Of a stretch of 64,000 bases of DNA, positions 9,097 through 17,270 are shown piece after piece; position 1 is the stretch's first letter; each line of letters begins with the position of its first letter. The notes below the pieces were generated by a model. That model was given only the letters and a program-made list of their open reading frames with translations, searched no databases and was not told where the DNA came from. Source of the stretch: Negativicutes bacterium (GTDB lineage Bacteria; Bacillota_C; Negativicutes; Sporomusales_B; JARLHX01); contig JARLHX010000375.1 of assembly GCA_031292035.1 (NCBI GenBank), positions 372,001 to 436,000 on the forward strand. Direction: 5' to 3'. The translations under genes were made by a program, and so were the position numbers.

Positions 9097-9336
9097 AAAA
9101 ATAAAAATTCCCGTCCCAGTAACATCCGTTACAGGGACGGGAACAAATTTCCCGCGGTTCCACCCTGATTGGCCGCCAAAGGCGACCCACCTTACTTTCA
9201 ATAGCGAGGTTTACTCTCCAATACGGATTTCCTCTCGCGGCTCGGGAAGGCCTTCACCTGCACCATACCGGGCTCGCACCCTCCCCGGATCGCTTCAACC
9301 TGCCGGCTACTTGTTTCCGTCCTCACCTTGATATTG
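9097..9336 (-). promoter_or_regulatory. T-box riboswitch (glycine) leader of glyQS
   Basis: The minus strand carries the T-box signature AGGGTGGAACCGCGG (complement of 9152-9166). It is followed by a strong terminator: TTCCCGTCCC/GGGACGGGAA stem (9108-9143) then TTTTTATTTTT (9097-9107). The GTGGAACCGCGGG segment can pair as antiterminator. The upstream 150 bases form a Stem I-like region with GGAAACAAGTAG. A GGC triplet (complement of 9250-9252), in the context GAAGGCC, is the likely glycine specifier. A sigma-A promoter lies directly upstream. Confidence 0.93.
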
Positions 9337-9343
9337 CCATTAT

Positions 9344-9372
9344 AATATAGCAAATCTGCCCTAAACTGTCAA
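9344..9372 (-). promoter_or_regulatory. sigma-A promoter of the glyQS T-box transcript
   Basis: Minus strand TTGACA (9367-9372), 17-base spacer, TATATT (9344-9349). The start site would open the T-box leader. It directly abuts the stop codon of the DUF4342 gene. Confidence 0.8.
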
Positions 9373-9373
9373 C

Positions 9374-9808
9374 TTACAATGGCTTATTCGGCGTTTCCCT
9401 GTCTCTCTCTGCCGACTGAGTCTCTGCGTCCTCGCCTTCACCGCGGACAACCTCAATCGTACAGCGTTTGAACACCGCAACCAATACGCCAAGTGCCGCC
9501 AGCTGGGGCAGGATGACCGCACCGATGGCCCCCAAAGTCACCGGGATCTCCACCAGCATTTTACCGTCGTGCTTCACCCGAATTTTACTGACATTGCCTT
9601 CCCGGACCAGGTCCTTCACCTTATCGATGACCTCCCCGGACTTGACCGAGAATTCTTCTGTCCATTTATTGTGTTTCTTGCCCTCCAGCTCTATGATCGC
9701 CTCGATCACGTTGCCGCCGGTCTGTGCGAGAATATCCCTCGCTTCCCGGTAGGTAACCCCGGCCCGTTCACGCACCAGATCGATCTTTTCCAGTGTAATC
9801 TCTTCCAT
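9374..9808 (-). CDS. DUF4342 domain protein with UBA-like N-terminus
   Basis: 144 aa, function unknown. Residues about 1-45 (EKIDLVRERAGVTYREARDILAQTGG) resemble the CUE/UBA-like helical bundle also found at the start of EF-Ts. The rest matches the DUF4342 type: WTEEFSVKSGEVIDKVKDLV, VKHDGKMLVEIPVTLGAIGAV, then a hydrophobic segment (VILPQLAALGVLVAVF) that may be a membrane helix. ATG 9808 is preferred over 9829 because GGGGAGGG lies 8 bases upstream. It is 26 bases behind recO, probably cotranscribed with it. Confidence 0.7.
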   Translation of the reverse strand: MEEITLEKIDLVRERAGVTYREARDILAQTGGNVIEAIIELEGKKHNKWTEEFSVKSGEVIDKVKDLVREGNVSKIRVKHDGKMLVEIPVTLGAIGAVILPQLAALGVLVAVFKRCTIEVVRGEGEDAETQSAERDRETPNKPL

Positions 9809-9834
9809 CCACCTTACCCTCCCCTGCATTTGTC

Positions 9835-10599
9835 CTATTTTTCCCGCGGCCCCTCCTTTTTATCCGAGCCGGTCACAGTCGCGAGAAACGCCATAGATTT
9901 AAGCGGTTTATCCAAACGATCCATTATGAAATCCAGGACCAACCTTTCTGTCTGCAGCAAAACCGCACCAACTACCGAAAACTGTCCCGGATTCTGCCAA
10001 TCAAGCTGAAGCAGCTTCTCGACCAGCTGGTTCACATCCTCGCTGTATTCCTGACAGTTCACGCCAGAGCAGCCGGGGCAAACGACGCCGCCAGCCCGCA
10101 CGTCGAAACGGGCGGGATAGGTTAATGTCTGCCCACAGGTCACACACAGCCTACATTCCGGGCGAAACCCGCCCAGCGCCATCAATTGCAAAGCGCAAGC
10201 CAACGCAGTGATGCGTGGGTTACGGGCACTCATCAAGGTAAAAGCAGCCAATAACAGCTCAAATACTGCCGGTTCCGCCTCTCGCTCCGGCCAAAGCTCA
10301 GCCGCCAGTTCGGCCAAAAAGGTGGCATAAGCCATCTGAGTGAGCTCTTCGCGTAGTGGACGAAACGGATTTTTGATCGCACACTGCCTGATTGTCGAAA
10401 TATTTTTCCCTGGTGTCAGAACCAGCTCAGCGTGAACAAACGGCTGAACCGTTCCGGAAAGCTGGCTCTTGGGTCGTCTGGCCCCATAGGCCATGGCGGT
10501 CATCTTCCCCTGTTCACGCGAAAATAAAGTGACCATCCTATCGGCGTCGTCCCAGTTACGGACCGCTAAAAGGATGGCTTCCAACTTAAACTGTCCCAT
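9835..10599 (-). CDS. recO: DNA repair protein RecO
   Basis: 254 aa mediator that loads RecA on SSB-coated DNA in the RecFOR pathway. An N-terminal OB-fold (EAILLAVRNWDDADRMVTLFSREQGK) is followed by a helical C-terminal domain with a four-cysteine zinc site (CRLCVTCGQ...CPGCSG). ATG 10599 is used; a TTG two codons upstream is also in frame. The gene starts 11 bases after the stop of the tiny yqzL gene, matching the Bacillus order era-yqzL-recO. Confidence 0.93.
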   Translation of the reverse strand: MGQFKLEAILLAVRNWDDADRMVTLFSREQGKMTAMAYGARRPKSQLSGTVQPFVHAELVLTPGKNISTIRQCAIKNPFRPLREELTQMAYATFLAELAAELWPEREAEPAVFELLLAAFTLMSARNPRITALACALQLMALGGFRPECRLCVTCGQTLTYPARFDVRAGGVVCPGCSGVNCQEYSEDVNQLVEKLLQLDWQNPGQFSVVGAVLLQTERLVLDFIMDRLDKPLKSMAFLATVTGSDKKEGPREK

Positions 10600-10610
10600 A
10601 TTCAATCACT

Positions 10611-10739
10611 CTATCCATTTTCCGGCATCCGCCTCTCAGGCGGGAACAGACGATCATCAAGACACTGGCGGTAGAGAAGATAGACTCCGATGTTACCGGT
10701 ATTCTGAAACAAATCCCACATCACATCCCGCAGCGACAC
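10611..10739 (-). CDS. yqzL: YqzL-like small protein
   Basis: 42 aa, GTG start, preceded by AAAGGATG at suitable distance. The core WDLFQNTGNIGVYLLYRQ matches the short YqzL family (W-x-x-F-x-x-TG-x-I-x-x-YLLY) found directly upstream of recO in Bacillus and many Firmicutes. Function is unknown. It is encoded 29 bases behind the CNNM gene and 11 bases in front of recO. The conserved position plus the motif makes it a real gene despite its size. Confidence 0.8.
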   Translation of the reverse strand: MSLRDVMWDLFQNTGNIGVYLLYRQCLDDRLFPPERRMPENG

Positions 10740-10768
10740 TTGTCATCATCCTTTCGAGCCTAGTTTCG

Positions 10769-12112
10769 TCAAACCGACTCCGAAAAAGTGTCTTCGGCTT
10801 CACCGGCAGAGGGATCCAGCGGCACGGCTTTCACCCGTACCACCCGAAAGCCATTTACCTCTAACACCGAAAAAGTGAAATCACCGAGATTCGCCTGATC
10901 GCCCACCTCCGGCCGACGTCCAAGCAGGCCGAAAATGTAGCCCCCAATTGTATCTTCTTCATGCTCTTCCAGACGGATATTTAAAAGTTCGGCAACCTCT
11001 TCCAAGAGGACCCGTCCTTCAAATTCATAACTGCCGTCGGGAAGATGCTTGACCTCGGGTTCTTCTTCATCATGCTCATCCTGGATGTCACCGACGATTT
11101 CTTCCAGAACATCCTCCAGCGCCACCAGACCGGCCGTACCGCCGTATTCGTCAGCCACCACCGCCAGATGGGTGCGCTTACGCCGCATGAACTGCATCAG
11201 CTTAGCCACCGACATGCCCTCCGGCACGACCATGACTTCGCGCATAACGGTCTGGAGATCCTTTTCACCGCCGCACATATCCAGATCCATAAGATCGCGA
11301 ATATGAACCATGCCGATAACATGGTCTTTATCGTCCACACACAGCGGATAACGGGTATGCCCGGTTTCCTTCACCACCCGCATATTTTCCTCGAAGGTGT
11401 CATCGGTAAACAGACAGGTCATATCCTGCCGCGGCACCATGACCTCACGGGCCAGCCGGTCGGCAAAATCAAATACATTATCAATAATTTCGCTTTCCAT
11501 CTGATCGAGGACACCGCCACGATGGCTGGCGCTGACCAGCATCCGCAGTTCATCCTCCGAATGGGCCAGTTCGGCCTCACTGGCTGGTTTAACCCCCAGC
11601 AGGGCAAGAATTCCCCGGGCGGCCTTGTTGAATAAAATGATAATCGGATAACCCAGCTTGTGAAAGATATATAAGGGCCAAACCACAACAAGAGCCAGAC
11701 TTTCCGAACGCTGAATGGCCATCGATTTTGGCACCAATTCCCCGATCACGATATGCAAAAAAGTAATGATGGTAAACCCAAGCGCAATACTGACGGTATG
11801 CACCAGCCAGAATGAGCCGGGGAAATAGGAGAAGATAAACGGTTCGAGCAAGGAGGCAACAGCCGGCTCACCCAACCAGCCGAGAGCCAGAGAAGCAAGG
11901 GTGATGCCGAGCTGAGTGGCACCCAGGTAAGTGTCAAAAGACGATACTACCTTGAGAGCCAGTGCGGCCCTGCTGTTCCCCTGATGACTCAGTTCCTCCA
12001 GACGGGTCCTGCGGATTTTAACCAGAGCAAATTCGGCGGTTACAAAAAAAGCGTTGACTAGCACCAATAAAAGCGCAACTACAAGTTCAAGTATACTGAC
12101 AGACGAGTCGAT
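10769..12112 (-). CDS. CNNM/CorC-type hemolysin-family membrane protein (DUF21-CBS-CorC_HlyC)
   Basis: About 447 aa membrane protein. A DUF21 transmembrane domain (NAFFVTAEFALVKIRRTRLEEL, then several hydrophobic helices and GELVPKSMAIQRSE) is followed by two CBS domains (MVPRQDMTCL; THLAVVADEYGGTAGLVALEDVLEEIVGDI) and a C-terminal CorC_HlyC domain. The family is linked to Mg2+/Co2+ transport. The first classical start in frame is a TTG at 12067, which would cut into the first helix and has no ribosome binding site. AGGAG lies 9 bases before an ATC codon at 12112, which I take as the probable start. No ATG, GTG, TTG or CTG lies between. Confidence 0.85.
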   Translation of the reverse strand: MDSSVSILELVVALLLVLVNAFFVTAEFALVKIRRTRLEELSHQGNSRAALALKVVSSFDTYLGATQLGITLASLALGWLGEPAVASLLEPFIFSYFPGSFWLVHTVSIALGFTIITFLHIVIGELVPKSMAIQRSESLALVVVWPLYIFHKLGYPIIILFNKAARGILALLGVKPASEAELAHSEDELRMLVSASHRGGVLDQMESEIIDNVFDFADRLAREVMVPRQDMTCLFTDDTFEENMRVVKETGHTRYPLCVDDKDHVIGMVHIRDLMDLDMCGGEKDLQTVMREVMVVPEGMSVAKLMQFMRRKRTHLAVVADEYGGTAGLVALEDVLEEIVGDIQDEHDEEEPEVKHLPDGSYEFEGRVLLEEVAELLNIRLEEHEEDTIGGYIFGLLGRRPEVGDQANLGDFTFSVLEVNGFRVVRVKAVPLDPSAGEAEDTFSESV

Positions 12113-12124
12113 AGCGCATCTCTC

Positions 12125-12712
12125 CTAAGCTTTGGTTGCCTCATTGCCGTGCGGCATGATAGCGCCGGCGGTAAGAACATATTGCAGCGCGCTTTCACTT
12201 GTAACGTCTAACGGTATTATATCCCGCTTCGGCAGAATAATATTAACCCCAGCCGTTATGTTCAAGCTCAGCGGAATGAAGACACAGACACATTCTTCAG
12301 ACAAATGATCGGCGATTGGTGACGATAGTTCGGTTGTGACAAACCCCAATGTTTTGATTCCAGGATAAGGATATGGGACAAGTACGGCCTGTCTGAAAAG
12401 GTTTTGCGATTCAAACACCGCAGTAGACAGTTGTTTCACACTATTATAGATAAATTTGATAACAGGGATAGAACCCAGCAGCCGCTCCCCATATTCCAAA
12501 AGACGGCGCAAGAGCCAATACGAAGACAGCCATCCAACCACCAGAATCAGCGCCAATACCGCCAGCAGGCCGATTCCGGGGAAATGCAGCGGCAAGTGAC
12601 GTCCAAGTAGTGCTTCGGTAAACTGCAGCACTCCGAGCACGACAAAGCCGGTTATGGCAATCGGTGCCAGAACAATCAAACCATGGAGAAAATATTTGGA
12701 CAGGGTCTTCAT
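12125..12712 (-). CDS. DUF502 family membrane protein
   Basis: 195 aa. Two N-terminal transmembrane helices (FLHGLIVLAPIAITGFVVLGVLQF and IGLLAVLALILVVGWLSSYWLL) precede a soluble part with the family motif GSIPVIKFIYNSVKQLSTAVF and VVLVPYPYPGI-like, GFVTTEL and SLNITAGVNIILPKRDI stretches. Function unknown. GAGGTG precedes the ATG. It has its own promoter (12731-12759) and is followed by the CNNM gene, whose ribosome binding site overlaps its stop codon. Confidence 0.85.
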   Translation of the reverse strand: MKTLSKYFLHGLIVLAPIAITGFVVLGVLQFTEALLGRHLPLHFPGIGLLAVLALILVVGWLSSYWLLRRLLEYGERLLGSIPVIKFIYNSVKQLSTAVFESQNLFRQAVLVPYPYPGIKTLGFVTTELSSPIADHLSEECVCVFIPLSLNITAGVNIILPKRDIIPLDVTSESALQYVLTAGAIMPHGNEATKA

Positions 12713-12730
12713 AACGCACCTCTGCTACAA

Positions 12731-12759
12731 ATGATACCATTTACTGCAACTATGGTCAA
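12731..12759 (-). promoter_or_regulatory. sigma-A promoter of DUF502-CNNM-yqzL-recO
   Basis: Minus strand TTGACC (12754-12759), 17 bases, TATCAT (12731-12736), 19 bases before the DUF502 start and directly after a terminator hairpin. Confidence 0.7.
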
Positions 12760-12793
12760 TAAATAACAAAAGACCGGCTTTCGCCAAGTCTTT
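12760..12793 (-). terminator. terminator behind era
   Basis: Minus-strand hairpin AAAGAC-TTGGC / GCCGG-TCTTT around a GAAA loop, with one bulge, followed by TTTTGTTATTTATTG. It ends the era operon and precedes the DUF502 promoter. Confidence 0.6.
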
Positions 12794-12869
12794 CATTGAG
12801 CTAATATCCAGTGTTTCAGCCAAACAGCAGGCAGCAGGCCATAGGATGCCACGCCAGGTCTTAGCGTCC

Positions 12870-13766
12870 TTATTCGTAGCCGAACGATTTGAGAACGTTA
12901 TCCCGATTCCGCCAGTCCTTTTTGACTTTAACCCACAAGTCCAAATAAGTTTTTGAGCCCAACAGATTCTCAATATCCATTCGGGCCATCCGGCCGGCTT
13001 CTTTCAAAACCGATCCTCCGGCGCCAATAACAATCCGTTTCTGTGAATCGCGCTCCACATAGATCACCGCCCGGACATAAAGGTCACCGTTCTCCCTGCT
13101 GGCGATCTCTTCAATATCGACAGCGATGGCATGGGGAATCTCTTCCCTGGTAAGCCGCAGCACCTTTTCGCGAATCAGTTCGGCAATCAACATTCGTTCC
13201 GGCTGATCGGTGATCATATCGTCAGGATAATACTGGGGACCTGGTGTCAAATGCTTCTTAATCTCAGTCACCAAATCGTCAAGATTGGTTTTAGCTAAGG
13301 CCGAAACCGGGACCACGGCGGTAAATTCACGCTGATTGGCGTACCGCTGGATGATCGGCAATACTTGCGGCCGGGTGATCTTGTCAATCTTGTTGATAAC
13401 CAAAATAATCGGTGTGGAAACAGCAGCCAGCCGTTCCAAAATGTATTGCTCGCCGGCCCCCATCTCTTCATTGGCATCCACTACAAAGAGGACGGCGTCC
13501 ACTTCCCGCAGCGTATTCTCAGCGGTGCGCACCATATATTCGCCAAGCTTATGGCGGGGCTTATGGATCCCCGGGGTATCGAGAAACAGGATCTGTGCGT
13601 CCGGCAAATTCAGGACGCACAATATTTTGTTGCGGGTGGTCTGGGGCTTGTCAGACATGATCGCGATTTTCTGGCCGATCAGACTGTTGACCAGCGTCGA
13701 TTTCCCCACATTGGGGCGGCCAATCACGGCGACAAAACCAGATTTGAAAGTGTTGGAATCATTCAT
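12870..13766 (-). CDS. era: GTPase Era
   Basis: 298 aa ribosome-assembly GTPase that binds the 3' end of 16S rRNA. G1 GRPNVGKS, G2 region TTRNK, G3 DTPG, G4 NKID, and a C-terminal KH domain with VIGAGGSVLKEAGRMAR are all intact. The start ATG overlaps the cdd stop codon (shared ATGAATGA), showing translational coupling. It is last gene of the yqfC...era operon before a terminator. Confidence 0.97.
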   Translation of the reverse strand: MNDSNTFKSGFVAVIGRPNVGKSTLVNSLIGQKIAIMSDKPQTTRNKILCVLNLPDAQILFLDTPGIHKPRHKLGEYMVRTAENTLREVDAVLFVVDANEEMGAGEQYILERLAAVSTPIILVINKIDKITRPQVLPIIQRYANQREFTAVVPVSALAKTNLDDLVTEIKKHLTPGPQYYPDDMITDQPERMLIAELIREKVLRLTREEIPHAIAVDIEEIASRENGDLYVRAVIYVERDSQKRIVIGAGGSVLKEAGRMARMDIENLLGSKTYLDLWVKVKKDWRNRDNVLKSFGYE

Positions 13767-14166
13767 CAGCGGCGTCCTTTCCCGGTAAATCGGTTTTTGT
13801 AAAGGCGCCTGGCAGAAGTTTCGCCATCGAAACCACCTGCTGCTCCCCTTTGGTATTGCACATAATTACCTGATCAATTTTGAATTCGGCCATCACCTGT
13901 CGGCAGGCACCGCAAGGGGTGGCCGGACACGGTGTGTCGGCGATCACCGCCAGGGTCGTCAAATGGCGCTCCCCTTCCGCTATCGCCGTAAAAATAGCTG
14001 TTCGTTCGGCACAATTGGTCATCCCGTAAGAGGCGTTTTCGACATTGCAGCCGCTATACACCCGACCACTGGCGGCAAGCACCGCAGCCCCCACCGCAAA
14101 ATGCGAATAGGGCGCATATGCATTGGCCCGCGCCGCCCGGGCGGCCTGAATCAGTTCCTCGTACAC
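13759..14166 (-). CDS. cdd: cytidine deaminase
   Basis: 135 aa homotetrameric zinc enzyme converting cytidine/deoxycytidine to (deoxy)uridine. The zinc ligands and catalytic glutamate are visible: NCAERTAIF and PCGACRQVMAEF, with YSHFAVGAAV near the N-terminus. The reading frame stays open far upstream through dgkA, but the homology begins at VYEELIQAAR, so the GTG at 14166 (GGGGGACGAAGG upstream) is the start. It overlaps era by 8 bases. Confidence 0.93.
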   Translation of the reverse strand: MYEELIQAARAARANAYAPYSHFAVGAAVLAASGRVYSGCNVENASYGMTNCAERTAIFTAIAEGERHLTTLAVIADTPCPATPCGACRQVMAEFKIDQVIMCNTKGEQQVVSMAKLLPGAFTKTDLPGKDAADE

Positions 14167-14180
14167 CCTTCGTCCCCCTT

Positions 14181-14543
14181 TTAGCCGAACAACCGGTGAA
14201 AAAATAAAAAATATCCTACCAGCAATGCGGCGATGGCAGTAACAAGCACCGCCCCGGCTGCCGCATCTTTGGCAGCCTTCGCCAGATGATGAATATGCGG
14301 TGAAACCAGATCCACCAGTGCCTCCACCGCCGTATTGAACATTTCGGCGGCCACAACGGCGGCAATCGTGAGGATTAGCAAAGACCACTCTACTACCGAC
14401 AATTGAAAGTAAAGCGCCAGACCAACCGCCAGCAGAGCCGCAACGGCGTGGACTTTCATATTTCGCTGGGTGATAAAACAATAGACAATGCCGTTAAAGG
14501 CGTGTTTAAACCCGCCCAGCCAATTCTTCCGTCCAATCGCCAT
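14181..14543 (-). CDS. dgkA: undecaprenol/diacylglycerol kinase (DgkA family)
   Basis: 120 aa integral membrane kinase with three predicted helices. The family motif AAEMFNTAVEALVDLVSP, the N-terminal GFKHAFNGIVYCF and KAAKDAAAGAVLVTAIAA are diagnostic. In Gram-positive relatives the enzyme phosphorylates undecaprenol to recycle the cell-wall lipid carrier. ATG 14543 follows GAGGTGGAAGGA; a longer in-frame start at 14627 lacks a site and adds a non-homologous tail. Confidence 0.92.
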   Translation of the reverse strand: MAIGRKNWLGGFKHAFNGIVYCFITQRNMKVHAVAALLAVGLALYFQLSVVEWSLLILTIAAVVAAEMFNTAVEALVDLVSPHIHHLAKAAKDAAAGAVLVTAIAALLVGYFLFFHRLFG

Positions 14544-14654
14544 TCCTTCCACCTCACGCATAAGAAAAGACTTGGCTTCCGCCAAGACCAGACGAAGGCG
14601 GAAACTATACTGTTCTATCCGGCTCAAAACATGATACCGCCATGCCCGGCAGCG

Positions 14655-15134
14655 CTATTCGGTCTCGGCCGCGCGTGAAAGGCCCAGCTCCCCGAGGATT
14701 TGCTCCTCCTTGAGACGCATAGCGGTTTTGTCATTTTCAGTTTCATGGTCAAAGCCCAAAAGGTGGAGCATCCCGTGAACCGCTAAATAGGACAACTCAC
14801 GCTGAAGATTGTGGCCAAACTCCTCCGCCTGCCGGGCAGCCGTTTCCAGCGAAATGACGATATCGCCGAGCAACGTCTCCTCTGGGCCGTCATAAACCTC
14901 CGGCTCGTCCCCTTCATTCAAAGCAAAGGAAAGGACGTCTGTGGCGCAGTCCTTGCCCCTGTACTGAAGGTTCAGGCCACGAATGTATTCGTCGTCGACA
15001 AAAATAACACTAACCTCGGTCTGTTCGCCCACGGCAAGGATCTCGGCCGCTTTATCCAGAACGCCCGTTACCGTTTGCTTCAGCCGCGGGGTTATCTTGA
15101 TCTTTTCCTGCACATTGCTTAGGATTGTTTCCAT
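14655..15134 (-). CDS. ybeY: endoribonuclease / rRNA maturation factor YbeY
   Basis: 159 aa metal-dependent single-strand RNase involved in 16S rRNA 3' maturation. The zinc motif HGMLHLLGFDHE is complete, and the DVLSFAL segment is typical. The start METILSNVQEKIKI lies 83 bases inside the end of the upstream pgpH gene, in another frame; GGAGAGGAG sits about 12 bases before the ATG. The homologous N-terminus supports this start, so the overlap appears genuine. Confidence 0.94.
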   Translation of the reverse strand: METILSNVQEKIKITPRLKQTVTGVLDKAAEILAVGEQTEVSVIFVDDEYIRGLNLQYRGKDCATDVLSFALNEGDEPEVYDGPEETLLGDIVISLETAARQAEEFGHNLQRELSYLAVHGMLHLLGFDHETENDKTAMRLKEEQILGELGLSRAAETE

Positions 15135-17235
15135 TCTTCGGCTTTCTCCTCTCCAGCTCTTTTAGGGCGTCGGGGTATTCGATCCGGGAATGGAACATAC
15201 TTGACAGTACCCGAATAAAAACATCGCCGATGGTATTGAGATCTTTCAATGTCAGGTTGCAATCATCCAGCTGACCGTCCTGGAGGCGCTGGCGGATCAT
15301 CTTTCGCACCGTGGCTTCGATCCGGTTCATGGTCGGTTTAGAAAGGGAACGGACGGCTGCCTCACAGGCGTCAGCCAGCATGACCAGAGCAGCCTCTTTG
15401 GTCTGAGGGCAAGGACCTTCATAACGGAAGTCGGCCTCGATAATGCATTCACTATGCTCATTTTCGGTGGCCCGCTTGTAAAAATAAGATACCAGCATGG
15501 TGCCGTGATGCTGTTGAACCACATCAACCACCACCTGAGGCAATTTATATTCGCGGCACAACTCGAGACCATCCTTGATGTGGGAGGTCACGATCAGCGT
15601 ACTGAGCGACGGAGCAATTTTGTCGTGGGGGTTATCCCCTTCCACCTGGTTTTCAACAAAGAAATAGGGGCGCTTGATTTTCCCGATGTCGTGATAATAG
15701 GCTCCGACCCGGACAGTAATGGGTTCGGCGCCGATTACGTCAGCCGCCGTCTCGGCCAGGTTGCCAACTAAAATACTGTGATGATAAGTTCCCGGCGCGT
15801 CCAGCAGCAGCCTCTGCAAAAGGGGATGGCCCGGGTTGGTCAGCTCCAGCAATTTAAACGGTGTAGTAACGTTGAAGGTATGCTCCAGATACGGCAACAA
15901 GCCAATGGTGATGATCGCCGCTGCAATACCGCTGAAAATACCCTGCAACCCTTGAAACAAAATCTGGGTCGCGTTCAACTGCTCCACCAGGCCGGTTGAT
16001 GCAATGGTCAAAAAATTCATAATCGCGATCCAGACCCCAGTCCGCGTGAGGCTGTACCCGTGATGCATCTTCGATACGTTATAGACTCCGGCCATGCTGC
16101 CCATCAGAGCCACGCCCACGGCGCGGAGATCGTGGTCTACGATGACCCCGAACAACATCGCCAGCACAATGCTGAAAAAGACCCCCAGCCTGGAATCAAT
16201 CAAAATCGCGGTCAAAAGTGCTCCGGCCGCGACCGGGGCGGCAAAATCAGAATAATAATGCGCCGCTTTTCCCAGCAATAATGTGACAAGCGCAATCAAC
16301 CCGAGCAGTACCAGGGAAAGATCGTTGCCGTAAATCTCTGGGGAAAATTTATACAAGTAGCCTAGCGTCAGCGCCATAATCAGCAGCACAAAAACAGCCA
16401 AGCCAAACACGCGGATCTCGCTGACCTGTCCGCGATGCAGCCCCAGTTCTTCCATGGCGTTAATCTGCTCGCTTGATACCACATCGCCGCGCCGTACCAG
16501 CACCTGTCCCTTCTTAACGGTTTCCCGCACCGGCTCCATGCTGGCCAAGGCTGCCTGTTTTCGCTTGTCCGTTTCCCGCACATTCAAAATAAAATTGGGT
16601 TTTAGCAGCACCTGCGCAATGCCGGCCACCGCCGCCTCGGCGTTTTTACCGAGGTTTTCCCCCTCGGTCTCGATCACAATATGCTTGCGGGCGATATCGA
16701 GGTCATCCTCCCGCACCCCACGTTGCAAATATTTACGCAGAACATTGCGGGTATGATCCTCAGTACTCTTCAGACTTGCTTCGTCGAGCTCCGCCAGACC
16801 CACCAGGGCGGTTCGGGGCAGAGTTACTGTCAGCAAAGTCTGCAGCTTATCCACCTTCTGGTCAACAGCGGTCAGCGACGGATCGGCGGCCACCACCCGC
16901 GCAGCACGAAATATGGCTCCGGCGCCCTCCTCGGCCTGGGCCGTAACCGCGACATCCAGGTCGTAAACACTGGCCACGCTGGCCAGCACTTCGACCTCCA
17001 TCTTTTTCGTCTTCACAGCATCAACATAGGATACCGTCCGTGGCGCCAGAACGTCGCGCTCGCTGACCTGGCCAACCTGCAGCGATACCTTGTCGGAAAT
17101 GAAGTCAGTCGACAGAATGATCATGAACAAGGAAAAAAACGCCAACCCCAGCACGATGCGACGGGTGAGCGAGCTAGCCTGCAAACTATTTGGCTGAATA
17201 AACAGTTCCCTTAATTTATTCGGGACAGACAACAT
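15052..17235 (-). CDS. pgpH: cyclic-di-AMP phosphodiesterase PgpH-like (7TM-HD)
   Basis: 727 aa. An N-terminal helix and a large extracellular 7TMR-HDED region (about residues 50-300) are followed by seven membrane helices (about 290-470) and a cytoplasmic HD domain with YYHDIGKIKRPYFFVENQ and TSHIKDGLELC. PgpH enzymes degrade the second messenger c-di-AMP. The C-terminal 28 residues (KQCAGKDQDNPAAEANGNG...) overlap ybeY by 83 bases and look low-complexity. It is part of the conserved phoH-pgpH-ybeY-dgkA-cdd-era operon. Confidence 0.94.
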   Translation of the reverse strand: MLSVPNKLRELFIQPNSLQASSLTRRIVLGLAFFSLFMIILSTDFISDKVSLQVGQVSERDVLAPRTVSYVDAVKTKKMEVEVLASVASVYDLDVAVTAQAEEGAGAIFRAARVVAADPSLTAVDQKVDKLQTLLTVTLPRTALVGLAELDEASLKSTEDHTRNVLRKYLQRGVREDDLDIARKHIVIETEGENLGKNAEAAVAGIAQVLLKPNFILNVRETDKRKQAALASMEPVRETVKKGQVLVRRGDVVSSEQINAMEELGLHRGQVSEIRVFGLAVFVLLIMALTLGYLYKFSPEIYGNDLSLVLLGLIALVTLLLGKAAHYYSDFAAPVAAGALLTAILIDSRLGVFFSIVLAMLFGVIVDHDLRAVGVALMGSMAGVYNVSKMHHGYSLTRTGVWIAIMNFLTIASTGLVEQLNATQILFQGLQGIFSGIAAAIITIGLLPYLEHTFNVTTPFKLLELTNPGHPLLQRLLLDAPGTYHHSILVGNLAETAADVIGAEPITVRVGAYYHDIGKIKRPYFFVENQVEGDNPHDKIAPSLSTLIVTSHIKDGLELCREYKLPQVVVDVVQQHHGTMLVSYFYKRATENEHSECIIEADFRYEGPCPQTKEAALVMLADACEAAVRSLSKPTMNRIEATVRKMIRQRLQDGQLDDCNLTLKDLNTIGDVFIRVLSSMFHSRIEYPDALKELERRKPKNGNNPKQCAGKDQDNPAAEANGNGRSG

Positions 17236-17270
17236 TCTAGTTCAACTCCAACTAATCAGGATGTCCAACC

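Noticed and set aside
14167..14481. Long N-terminal extension of cytidine deaminase
   Set aside because: Gly/Arg-rich translation that overlaps dgkA in another frame; homology starts at the GTG at 14166.
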